DNA of 64,000 nt. Source: Paraburkholderia silviterrae. Lineage in GTDB: Bacteria; Pseudomonadota; Gammaproteobacteria; Burkholderiales; Burkholderiaceae. A model generated the notes under the pieces. It did not search any database, was not told the DNA's origin, and saw nothing but the letters and a program-made list of their open reading frames with translations. Where the stretch lies: positions 62,001 to 126,000 of the forward strand of contig NZ_SMRP01000021.1 of the NCBI RefSeq assembly GCF_004353915.1. Reading direction: 5' to 3'. Both the position numbers and the translations under genes were made by a program. Positions 16,269 through 23,924 of the stretch are shown piece by piece. Position 1 is the first letter of the stretch. Every line of letters starts with the position of its first letter.

Positions 16269-18026
16269 ATGACCAACCTCACTCCCCGCGCCACGCCGGA
16301 TCAGAACGAGCATCACAAGATCACGGCCTGGAGTCTGATCAAGCCCTACTGGGTGTCCGAGGAACGCTGGATCGCCTGGGGCCTGCTCGTCACGATCATC
16401 GCGATGAACCTCGCCGTCGTGGGGATCAACGTGCGGCTCAACAGCTGGAACGCGGACTTCTACAACGCCCTGCAAAACAAGGACGTCAAACAGTTTCCGC
16501 ATCTGCTGATGATCTTCACCGTGCTCGCGTTCGGATTCATCATCCTCGCGGTGTACGGAAGGTATCTGCGCCAGATGCTCGGCTTTCGCTGGCGCCAGTG
16601 GCTCACGACGCGCTTCCTGAACGATTGGCTCGGCCAGAGCGCGTTCTACCGCATCGAGCGCGACCGCCTCGCCGACAACCCCGACCAGCGGATCAGCGAC
16701 GACCTACAATCGTTCGCCACCACCACGCTCTCGCTCACGCTCGACCTGCTCTCGACGGTCGTCACGCTGGTCTCGTTCATCACGATTCTCTGGTCGCTCG
16801 CCGGCGCGCTCACCTTCGCGCTCGGCAGCACGCCCATCACGATTCCGGGCTACATGGTCTGGGCCGCCGCGCTCTACGCCGTGTTCGGCTCGCTCGTGAT
16901 CCAGAAGGTCGGCCACCCGCTCGTGTCGATCAATTACCAGCAGCAGAAAGTGGAGGCGGACTTCCGCTTCGGCCTCATCCGCCTGCGCGAGAACGCCGAG
17001 CCGATCGCGCTCTACGACGGCATGGAAACCGAGCGCAACAACGCGCAAGGCCTGTTCGCGCACATCAAGGACAACTGGTGGCGCGTGATGAAGTACACCA
17101 AGCGCCTCACCTTCGTGCTGAGCTTCTACGGCCAGATCGCCATCATCTTCCCGCTCGTGGTGGCCGCGCCGCGCTACTTCGCGGGCGCCTTCACCTTCGG
17201 CGTGCTGATGCAGATCTCGCAGGCGTTCGGCACCGTGAGCGACTCGTTCTCGTGGTTCATCAACAGTTACTCCACCCTCGTCGAATGGCGCGCCACGGTG
17301 AACCGTCTGCGCGAATTCGTGCGCGTGGTGCACTCGCCGCGCCTGAAAGAAAGCGTCTCGCCCGCGACCGAGCACGGCGGCATCAACCTGCACTACGTGG
17401 ACGCGGGCGAGCTCACCACCGAGCATCTGAAGCTCGCGCTGCCCAACGGCACGCCGCTCTCCGAAGTGCGCAACATCGCCATCAAGCCCGGCTCGCGCTG
17501 GCTCGTGCGCGGCCCGTCGGGCGCGGGCAAGAGCACGCTGATACGCGCGCTCGCGGGCCTCTGGCCGTTCGGCGAAGGCTCGATCGACGCCCCCGTGGAC
17601 GCGCGCATGATGTTCATCCCGCAGCAGAGCTATCTGCCGATCGGCACGCTCAAGGCCGCGCTCACCTACCCCTCGGCCGCCGGCGACTACAGCGACGAAG
17701 ATTGCCGCGAGGCACTGCGCGCATGCCGGCTGGAAGACTACGTGGGGCGCCTGCACGAGTCGGCACACTGGACGCGCGTGCTCTCGCCGGGCGAGCAGCA
17801 GCGGCTTGCGGGCGCACGCGTGCTGCTGCACAAGCCCGATTACCTGTTCCTCGACGAAGCGACGAGCGCGCTCGACCCCGACAACGAAAGCCGTCTCTAC
17901 AAGCTCTTCATGGAGCGCCTGCCGAAGGCGGCGATCGTGAGCGTGGCGCACCGCGAGTCGCTCGCCGCCTACCATCACGAGACACTCGAAATCGAGCGCA
18001 TGCCTGAAGAGCGGGTCGCGGCGTGA
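16269..18026 (+). CDS. ABC transporter, fused membrane and ATPase domains (SbmA/YddA type)
   Basis: A 585-residue half transporter: six membrane helices in the first 330 residues, then an ATPase domain with Walker A GPSGAGKST (about 415-423), signature LSPGEQQRLAGARVLL, Walker B YLFLDEATSALD and a switch His in VAHRES. The membrane part matches the ABC_membrane_2 family (YddA, related to SbmA/BacA and peroxisomal ABCD proteins), recognisable from NSWNADFYNALQNKD and the RWRQWLTTRFLNDWL block. Substrate unknown; relatives import peptides or export lipid-like compounds. ATG at 16269 follows AGGACG. The SDR gene starts inside its stop codon, suggesting co-expression. Confidence 0.88.
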   Translation: MTNLTPRATPDQNEHHKITAWSLIKPYWVSEERWIAWGLLVTIIAMNLAVVGINVRLNSWNADFYNALQNKDVKQFPHLLMIFTVLAFGFIILAVYGRYLRQMLGFRWRQWLTTRFLNDWLGQSAFYRIERDRLADNPDQRISDDLQSFATTTLSLTLDLLSTVVTLVSFITILWSLAGALTFALGSTPITIPGYMVWAAALYAVFGSLVIQKVGHPLVSINYQQQKVEADFRFGLIRLRENAEPIALYDGMETERNNAQGLFAHIKDNWWRVMKYTKRLTFVLSFYGQIAIIFPLVVAAPRYFAGAFTFGVLMQISQAFGTVSDSFSWFINSYSTLVEWRATVNRLREFVRVVHSPRLKESVSPATEHGGINLHYVDAGELTTEHLKLALPNGTPLSEVRNIAIKPGSRWLVRGPSGAGKSTLIRALAGLWPFGEGSIDAPVDARMMFIPQQSYLPIGTLKAALTYPSAAGDYSDEDCREALRACRLEDYVGRLHESAHWTRVLSPGEQQRLAGARVLLHKPDYLFLDEATSALDPDNESRLYKLFMERLPKAAIVSVAHRESLAAYHHETLEIERMPEERVAA

Positions 18027-18805
18027 ACACAGGCCGCGGCGCCAATATCGAGCGTGTCGTCCTGATCACGGGCGCGGGCTCGGGTATTGGCGCGGCGCTC
18101 GCCCGGCGTCTCGCCGCCCCCGGGGTCGCGCTGATGCTGCATGCACGCGGCGCCGACGAGCCGGCGCGTGCACGGCTTGCCGCCGTCGCGGCCGAGTGCG
18201 AGGCACAAGGCGCCACCTGCTCGACGGCCTGCGCCGATCTGGCCGATGCTGGCGCGGCCGCGCAGCTCGTTCAAACCACGCTCGCGCGCTTTTCCACGCT
18301 CGATCAGCTGGTCGCCAACGCGGGCCACGCGCAGCGTCAGACGCTCGCGGCGCTCGAGCCCGACGCGCTTGCCGCCACCTTTGCCGCGATGCCGGCCGCG
18401 TTCGCGGCGCTCGTGCGACAGGCACGGACGGCGCTAACGCGCTCGGCGCACGCCCGCGTGGTGGCGGTGAGCTCGTTCGTCGCGCACCGCTACCGTGCCG
18501 ACGCGCCGTTCGCGGCCACCGCGGCTGCCAAGGCCGCGCTCGAATCGCTCGCGAAAAGCGCCGCCGCCGAACTCGCGCCGCACGGCGTGACGGTGAACTG
18601 CGTGGCGCCCGGCTACACGCGCAAGGACAACGGCCCGACGCCCGAAAACGCGCCCGCGTGGGCGCGCGCCGCCGAGGCGACGCCGCTTGGCCGCGTGGCC
18701 GAGCCCGCAGACGTCGCCGAGCTCATCGCCTTTTTGCTGTCCGACGCCGCGCGCCACATCACCGGGCAGACGATCCACGTCGATGGCGGCCTGACGCTGG
18801 GCTGA
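18023..18805 (+). CDS. SDR family oxidoreductase (Tyr-less active site)
   Basis: A 260-residue Rossmann-fold protein of the short-chain dehydrogenase family. The NAD(P)-binding loop TGAGSGIG is at 16-23, NAG at about 92-94, the catalytic Ser in AVSSF, and the C-terminal GQTIHVDGGLTLG is typical of FabG-like members. The YxxxK motif is not intact: the lysine is present in TAAAKAALES, but the position of the tyrosine is Thr, with Phe three residues before it. Activity therefore needs testing; I recall SDR relatives with the same change and the VAPGYTRKD segment. GTG start overlapping the ABC gene stop (GTGA). Confidence 0.82.
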   Translation: MNTGRGANIERVVLITGAGSGIGAALARRLAAPGVALMLHARGADEPARARLAAVAAECEAQGATCSTACADLADAGAAAQLVQTTLARFSTLDQLVANAGHAQRQTLAALEPDALAATFAAMPAAFAALVRQARTALTRSAHARVVAVSSFVAHRYRADAPFAATAAAKAALESLAKSAAAELAPHGVTVNCVAPGYTRKDNGPTPENAPAWARAAEATPLGRVAEPADVAELIAFLLSDAARHITGQTIHVDGGLTLG

Positions 18806-18813
18806 GCGCCGGC

Positions 18814-18885
18814 GAAACGGGCCCAAAAGCGGGCCCCGAAGCGGGCTCCGAAACGGGCCAAGAAGCGGGCCGAGAAGCGAGCCGC
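18814..18885. repeat. Six 12-bp tandem repeats after the SDR gene
   Basis: Six units of the form GAAGCGGGCCCC start at 18814, 18826, 18838, 18850, 18862 and 18874, beginning 8 bp after the SDR stop codon. Degenerate copies may continue to about 18920. The unit encodes Gly/Glu/Ala-type tetrapeptides in one frame, but no gene uses it here. Confidence 0.8.
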
Positions 18886-19200
18886 AACGAGCAGGCAAGC
18901 GAGCCTCGAAGCGCACGAGGCAGCACGCCAGCAAGCGCACCAGGCGGGCATCGCTTGTCCCACAACATTCCCGGCTTTCATCTTCCCTCGCCCGCGCGCC
19001 ACATCGCACCGTAAAATAGCGCGGTTCGAGCGCCTGCAGCGGCGCCCGATGCGGGCCGAGACAGGCCCCGGCGGGCCCAAGCGCGTCTTATGCGCGCTGT
19101 GCATCACCCATCCCCGCTGCCCGATATGCCGGACACCGCACGCGCGATCTGCCTGTTTCATCAGTCGTTGCGCGCACAATAAATAGGGGGAGACGACGCG
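18886..19200. other. Intergenic region before the MFS gene
   Basis: No gene is supported here. The segment is GC-rich, starts with decayed copies of the 12-bp repeat, and ends with an AGGGGGAGA ribosome binding site just before the MFS start. A TAAAAT near 19012 could be a -10 box, but no matching -35 is seen. Confidence 0.5.
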
Positions 19201-20508
19201 ATGGGATCTTTTCAGTGGTTCAGGGAGCTGAACGAGCGCGAGCGTCGCACGCTCTACGCCGGCTTCGGCGGCTATGCGGTCGACGCGTTCGACTTCATGA
19301 TTTACTCGTTCCTGATCCCGACGCTCATTGCCGCCTGGGGCATGACCAGGAGCGAGGCGGGCATGATCGCGACGAGCTCACTGATCTCCTCCGCGCTCGG
19401 CGGCTGGCTTGCAGGCATCCTCGCCGACCGCTACGGCCGCGTGCGCGTGCTGCAGTGGACCATCGCCACGTTCGCGCTCTTCACCTTTCTTTCCGGCTTC
19501 ACGCATTCGTTCTGGCAACTGCTCGCCACGCGCACGCTGCAGGGCATCGGCTTCGGCGGCGAATGGTCGGTTGTCACGATCATGATGGCCGAGACGATCC
19601 GCTCGCCGCAGCACCGCGCGAAAGCCGTGGGCACCGTGCAGAGCAGCTGGTCGTTCGGCTGGGGCGCCGCCGCCATTCTCTACTGGGCGTTCTTCGCCCT
19701 GCTGCCCGAACAGTACGCGTGGCGCGCGTGCTTCTGGATCGGCATCCTGCCTGCGCTGTGGATTCTCTACGTGCGCCGCAATGTGAGCGACCCCGAAGTA
19801 TTCCTGCAGACGCGCCGCGAGCGCGAACGCGGCGAAACGCACGGCCATTTCCTGCAGATTTTCGCGCCCGCGCACCTCGCCACGACGCTGCTCGGCAGCG
19901 CACTGTGCACCGGCATGCTCGGCGGCTACTACGCGATCACCACGTGGCTCCCCACGTATCTGAAAACCGTGCGCCATCTGTCGGTGTTCAACACGAGCGG
20001 CTATCTGATCGTGTTGATCGTCGGCTCCTTCACGGGCTATATCGTCGGCGCGATCCTCTGCGACAAGATCGGGCGGCGCGCGTCCTTCATCCTGTTCGCC
20101 ATCGGCTCGTTCGCGCTCGGCATGGCCTACACCATGCTACCCATCACCGATACCGCTATGCTGCTGCTCGGTTTTCCGCTCGGCATCGTCGTGCAGGGCA
20201 TTTTCGCGGGCATCGGCGCCTATCTTTCCGAGCTCTACCCGAATGCGATCCGCGGCTCGGGCCAGGGCTTCTGCTACAACCTCGGGCGCGGCCTCGGCTC
20301 GTTCTTTCCGATCCTCGTCGGCACGCTCGCGCAAACCACGACGCTCGTGAAGGCGATCGGCGCCGTGGCCGGCGCGGGCTATCTGCTCGTGATCGTGTCA
20401 GCCCTGTGCCTGCCCGAAACAAAGGGCAAGGTGCTGGCCGGAGCCGAAGCTGCGACAGGCAACGCGACCGCGACCGCCCACCCCTCTGTGGACTCCGCTG
20501 CACCATGA
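19201..20508 (+). CDS. MFS transporter (organic-acid/H+ symporter type)
   Basis: A 435-residue major facilitator with 12 predicted membrane helices. Typical signatures are visible: GGWLAGILADRYGRVRVL (loop 2-3 motif GxxxDRxGRR-like), the RTLQGIGFGGEW segment of helix 4, and the second-half copy ILCDKIGRRAS. The RTLQGIGFGGEWSV and SELYPNAIRGSGQGFCYNLGR segments place it with sialate, shikimate or aromatic acid symporters. Substrate cannot be fixed from sequence. The gene is followed after 52 bp by a D-amino acid dehydrogenase, so an amino- or organic-acid substrate is possible. Confidence 0.88.
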   Translation: MGSFQWFRELNERERRTLYAGFGGYAVDAFDFMIYSFLIPTLIAAWGMTRSEAGMIATSSLISSALGGWLAGILADRYGRVRVLQWTIATFALFTFLSGFTHSFWQLLATRTLQGIGFGGEWSVVTIMMAETIRSPQHRAKAVGTVQSSWSFGWGAAAILYWAFFALLPEQYAWRACFWIGILPALWILYVRRNVSDPEVFLQTRRERERGETHGHFLQIFAPAHLATTLLGSALCTGMLGGYYAITTWLPTYLKTVRHLSVFNTSGYLIVLIVGSFTGYIVGAILCDKIGRRASFILFAIGSFALGMAYTMLPITDTAMLLLGFPLGIVVQGIFAGIGAYLSELYPNAIRGSGQGFCYNLGRGLGSFFPILVGTLAQTTTLVKAIGAVAGAGYLLVIVSALCLPETKGKVLAGAEAATGNATATAHPSVDSAAP

Positions 20509-20560
20509 GCCCGAACGTGCTGCAATACCGTCCGTCCCCGTCTCCCTCACTACGACCGGC

Positions 20561-21949
20561 ATGAAAACGATCGTCCTCGGCGCCGGTGTGATCGGCGTTG
20601 CTACTGCGTATTACCTGAGCGAACGGGGCTGCGACGTCACAGTCATCGAGCGCGAGCCTGGCGTCGCGCTCGGCACGAGCTTCGGCAACGCCGGCGTGAT
20701 CGCGCCAGGGTATGTCACGCCGTGGGCCGCGCCGGGCATGCCGGCCAAGCTCCTCAAGTACCTGCTCAAGCCCACCTCGCCGCTCATTTTCCGGCCCACG
20801 CTCGACCCCGCGCAGTGGCGCTGGATCGCGCGCTGGCTACGCGAATGCGACCTCGCGCGCTTTCGCGTGAACAAGCAGCGCATGCAGCGCATCGCCTACT
20901 ACAGCCGCACGTGCCTGCACACGTTCCGTGCGCAGCACGCGTTCGAGTACGGGCGCAGCCAGGGCTACCTGCAACTCTTTCGCAGCGACTACGACCTCGA
21001 GCTCGCACAACCCGCGCTGGGCGTGCTGCGCGATGCAGGCATCGTCTACCGCGAGCTGGACGCCGCGGGGTGCGCACAGGTCGAGCTGGGCCTCGCGTGG
21101 TCGCGCGTGAAGCCCGTGGCCGGCATCTATCTGCCCGACGACGAGGCCGGCGACTGCGCACGCTTCACGCGCGAGTTGCGCGCCGTGTGCGAGCGGCGCG
21201 GCGTGAAGTTCGTCTTCGACACCGAAGTGCTCGCGCTCGAAGCCACGGGCGGCAAGGTGAGCGGCGTGCGCGTGCGGCCCGTGCCGGGGCGGCGCACGGC
21301 GAACAACCGCCGCGAGCTGCGGGAGCAGCGCCGCGAGCAACGCCGCGCACCCGCCGAAGTGCTGCGCCCCGCCGACTTGAACGAGGTGGCCGATACCGAG
21401 CCGCAGACCCTCGCCGCCGACGCCGTCGTGGTCGCACTGGGCGTGGAGAGCGCGGCGCTCCTCGCGCCGCTTGGCGTGCGGGTGCCGCTTTATCCGGTGA
21501 AGGGCTATTCGGCCACGCTGCCCGTCGTCGACGAGCAGAAGGCGCCGCGCGCCGCGCTCATGGACGAGTCGCTCAAGACGGCCATCACGCGCTTCGGACC
21601 CTACCTGCGCGTGGCCGGCACGGCAGAGCTCGGCAACCACCGCGCGACGCTGCGCGAGCAGGCGCTGCACACGCTCATGAAAGTGCTCGACGACTGGTTC
21701 CCGCACGCGGCCACGCCTTCTTCCGCACAGTTCTGGGTCGGGCGCCGGCCGATGGTGCCCGACGGCGCACCGCTGCTCGGCCACTCAGGCGTGCAAGGGC
21801 TGTGGCTGAACGTCGGCCACGGCTCGACCGGCTGGGCGATGTCGATGGGCTCGGGACGGGTGGTCGCCGATCTCATCGCCGGACGCGTGCCGGAGATCGA
21901 TCTCGACGGGTTGACGCTGGAACGGTATCGGCGGCGGGGTGCGGGTTGA
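20561..21949 (+). CDS. dadA: D-amino acid dehydrogenase (DadA-like) with a basic insertion
   Basis: FAD-dependent, membrane-associated oxidase of D-amino acids to 2-oxo acids. The 462-residue protein has the N-terminal FAD motif VLGAGVIGVATAYYLSERG (residues 5-23), the family segments FGNAGVIAPGYVTPWAAPGMP and FWVGRRPMVPDGAPLLG, and GHGSTGWAMSMGSGRVVADL near the end. Compared with DadA of about 430 residues it carries an Arg/Glu-rich insertion at about 241-281, encoded by 21281-21403. Substrate specificity cannot be read from sequence. Convergent with the Tai4 gene, 49 bp apart. Confidence 0.88.
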   Translation: MKTIVLGAGVIGVATAYYLSERGCDVTVIEREPGVALGTSFGNAGVIAPGYVTPWAAPGMPAKLLKYLLKPTSPLIFRPTLDPAQWRWIARWLRECDLARFRVNKQRMQRIAYYSRTCLHTFRAQHAFEYGRSQGYLQLFRSDYDLELAQPALGVLRDAGIVYRELDAAGCAQVELGLAWSRVKPVAGIYLPDDEAGDCARFTRELRAVCERRGVKFVFDTEVLALEATGGKVSGVRVRPVPGRRTANNRRELREQRREQRRAPAEVLRPADLNEVADTEPQTLAADAVVVALGVESAALLAPLGVRVPLYPVKGYSATLPVVDEQKAPRAALMDESLKTAITRFGPYLRVAGTAELGNHRATLREQALHTLMKVLDDWFPHAATPSSAQFWVGRRPMVPDGAPLLGHSGVQGLWLNVGHGSTGWAMSMGSGRVVADLIAGRVPEIDLDGLTLERYRRRGAG

Positions 21950-21998
21950 GTGATGTGGGGCTGGCTTGTGGATCGAACCCGTGTCAGCCGCCTGCCCA

Positions 21999-22469
21999 TC
22001 AAGGGGCTTGCGTATTTGCCGGCTTCGGGTTGTCCTGCCGATACGTGTGATTGGGCTTGCTGACCAGTCGCCTGACTTGCGCATCCAGCTCCTTGCTGTG
22101 ATACAGGTCCAGGCATTTAAGCATGTCGAATCTGACGTCCTTTATTTCCGCATCGGCCAGCGGGTTGTGGTAATCGCGCGCAAGGTAACTTTCAACCAAA
22201 GCCTTGATCGCATCTGGTGCCTTATCCAGGTCGTAATAAGTCCAGTCGCGCAACGCACTGACGCTACTCCCCGCATCGATTGCAGCGTCTTTATCGTTTT
22301 TGTAAGCTGTTGCTATGCAGGTGGCCAGAACCATATCCTTGAAGTTCTGCGCATAGGTGCGCGTCGCAGCTTGTGGCGATGTACGCACCTCGTCTTTTGC
22401 ATAACCGATTGACGCCCACAGAGTGAGGGCCGCCACAGCTAACGTGCCCATCAGCAGGCTCTTCTTCAC
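21999..22469 (-). CDS. tai4: Type VI amidase immunity protein, Tai4 family
   Basis: Periplasmic antitoxin expected to bind and block the Tae4 amidase encoded just upstream. The 156-residue precursor starts at GTG (VKKSLLMGTLAVAALTLWASIGYA) with a Sec signal peptide cleaved after GYA, as required to protect peptidoglycan. The mature part is helical, with two cysteines (in VLATCIATAY and DMLKCLDLY) and the ALRDWTYYDLDKAPDAIKAL region typical of Tai4. The GTG overlaps the effector stop by 4 bp (GTGA). Base composition is visibly lower in GC than the flanks, a sign of horizontal gain. Confidence 0.85.
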   Translation of the reverse strand: MKKSLLMGTLAVAALTLWASIGYAKDEVRTSPQAATRTYAQNFKDMVLATCIATAYKNDKDAAIDAGSSVSALRDWTYYDLDKAPDAIKALVESYLARDYHNPLADAEIKDVRFDMLKCLDLYHSKELDAQVRRLVSKPNHTYRQDNPKPANTQAP

Positions 22470-22966
22470 GGCAGGCTCCAGAAGTTTGCGCGGTCCGTGC
22501 GATATTTCCCTTCTGGTTCGTTGAAGTAGCAATGGTCGTAGCAGTTGCTGCCGTTGAACAGCGTCGCATGCCCAGCGGCGTCTGACCATCCGGAAACTTC
22601 AAACAGGATTACCCCTCTTTTCCCGGCAAGTGCTCCACCGCCCCGTGGCGGATATTGAATGACCTCCGGCTTCCCCCATTGCCGCTTGAGAAAGGCAATG
22701 AGGTCTTTCACACGGAAAAAATACTGGCGCTTGTCTGCGCCGGACACGGTTTTCCCCGGAATGGCCGGAATGACAAGCCCAGACTGATTCAAGATGTAGC
22801 TCATGCGAACTGCACAGGTATTGCTCCATCGCAGCCCCGGATCCGGGTTGTCAATATTCTTTTCGACGTTACCGCCAATCAGTTGAGCCACCTTGGCCGC
22901 AGAGTTCGCGGGGTCGTAAATTCGTATGGAAGCTGCCCAAGCCATTGAAAAAGACGGTCGACCCAT
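22466..22966 (-). CDS. tae4: Type VI secretion amidase effector, Tae4 family
   Basis: Peptidoglycan DL-endopeptidase delivered into rival cells by type VI secretion. The 166-residue protein has the NlpC/P60-like catalytic pair: Cys51 in SNTCAVRMSYILN and His133 in SDAAGHATLFNGSNC. Two further cysteines (Cys142, Cys146) could form a disulfide. There is no signal peptide, as expected for a T6SS cargo. The ATG at 22966 has an AAAAGGA site 8 nt upstream. No hcp, vgrG, PAAR or other T6SS gene is in this window, so this pair is an orphan locally and must rely on machinery elsewhere. Confidence 0.88.
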   Translation of the reverse strand: MGRPSFSMAWAASIRIYDPANSAAKVAQLIGGNVEKNIDNPDPGLRWSNTCAVRMSYILNQSGLVIPAIPGKTVSGADKRQYFFRVKDLIAFLKRQWGKPEVIQYPPRGGGALAGKRGVILFEVSGWSDAAGHATLFNGSNCYDHCYFNEPEGKYRTDRANFWSLP

Positions 22967-22994
22967 TATTCATCCTTTTATGGTTGAGGGATAT

Positions 22995-23102
22995 TCACCA
23001 CTTAAAGCCGACGTCGGTTTCCGGCATCGACAAAGGTCCATCATAAACCTTTGCCTGCATGACTGATTTTATAGATACTGACGCGCATCTAATCACCCCC
23101 AT
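22995..23102 (-). CDS. Possible 35-residue ORF upstream of tae4
   Basis: A short reading frame, beginning MGVIRCASVS and ending ETDVGFKW, closes 28 bp before tae4. I do not recognise it. It may be a spurious frame, a small leader gene, or the remnant of a longer gene that came with the effector. No strong ribosome binding site is seen. The surrounding 175 bp (22967-23141) are AT-richer than the chromosome around them. Confidence 0.2.
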   Translation of the reverse strand: MGVIRCASVSIKSVMQAKVYDGPLSMPETDVGFKW

Positions 23103-23141
23103 ATTCGCATCGATTAATGGGAGAAACGCTCTTAGTACAAG

Positions 23142-23690
23142 TTAGCTGATGGACACGCTCGCCAGCGCCTCATAACGCGCGCCCTGTCGCGCGAGCGTGC
23201 TCGAATAGAGCACGAGCGAAGTAAACCGCAGCGGCGGCAGCGCCTGCGCCACCCCATCGGGTGGCGCACCGCGCGCGTCGCGCGCGAAACGCGCCAACGT
23301 GATGTGTGGCCGGAAGGCGCGCGCATCGAGCGGCAAGCCCACTTCGCCCATCAAGGAGCGCACCCGCCAGTCGAGTGCCGTGAACGCTTCGGACATGGCC
23401 AGCACGGCCACCATCAGACGCGGCTGCGCACGGCCCGGCCAGCATTCGATCTTCGTGACTGGCGCGGGCGGCAGAGGCGCCGCGTGCTCCGCGAGACGCT
23501 GCGCGAGCGTTTCGCCCTGCACGAACGACATCGCGCCGATGAACGCCACCGTCAAGTGCAGTTGCGCATAGGGCACCCGGCGTGCGTTGGGCGGCACGTC
23601 GAGCGCGGCGAGGGCATCGCGCGAGGGCGCATCCGGCGCGAGCGCGACGAAGCAGCGCCGCCATTGATCGATCTCGCGGGCTTCGGACAT
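23142..23690 (-). CDS. thpR: RNA 2',3'-cyclic phosphodiesterase ThpR (LigT)
   Basis: 2H phosphoesterase that opens 2',3'-cyclic phosphates on RNA ends and can ligate tRNA halves in vitro. The 182-residue protein has both HxTx motifs: HLTV at 45-48 and HITL at 129-132, properly spaced, with the N-terminal RRCFVALAPD strand. Stand-alone gene between the Tae4 islet and gltD. Confidence 0.92.
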   Translation of the reverse strand: MSEAREIDQWRRCFVALAPDAPSRDALAALDVPPNARRVPYAQLHLTVAFIGAMSFVQGETLAQRLAEHAAPLPPAPVTKIECWPGRAQPRLMVAVLAMSEAFTALDWRVRSLMGEVGLPLDARAFRPHITLARFARDARGAPPDGVAQALPPLRFTSLVLYSSTLARQGARYEALASVSIS

Positions 23691-23812
23691 GATCGGCAGG
23701 CCTCGGGGGGGCGGACAATCGTCTCATGGTAACGCGCCTGCCCGGCGTGGTGCGCCCGTGACAACCCGCAGCGTGACTCGCGAGATTAGGGGGATATCGG
23801 CGCAGATCGACG

Positions 23813-23843
23813 AAAAAAAACGGGCCACCCTTGCGGGGGCCCG
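23813..23843 (-). terminator. Rho-independent terminator of gltBD
   Basis: Reading the minus strand about 80 bp after the gltD stop: CGGGCC and CCC arms pair with GGG and GGCCCG around a GCAA loop, followed by eight T residues. Strong intrinsic terminator. Confidence 0.9.
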
Positions 23844-23924
23844 GCTTCGAGGTGTTACAGCTTGTCGTCTCCCCACGTCCCCCACGTTCTTTGGCAAAGC
23901 GCGAGGGACTGGCTCTCTCCCGCC

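Noticed and set aside
21999..23102. Part of a full type VI secretion cluster
   Set aside because: Neighbours are dadA, thpR and gltBD; no tss, hcp, vgrG or PAAR gene is present in the 64 kb.
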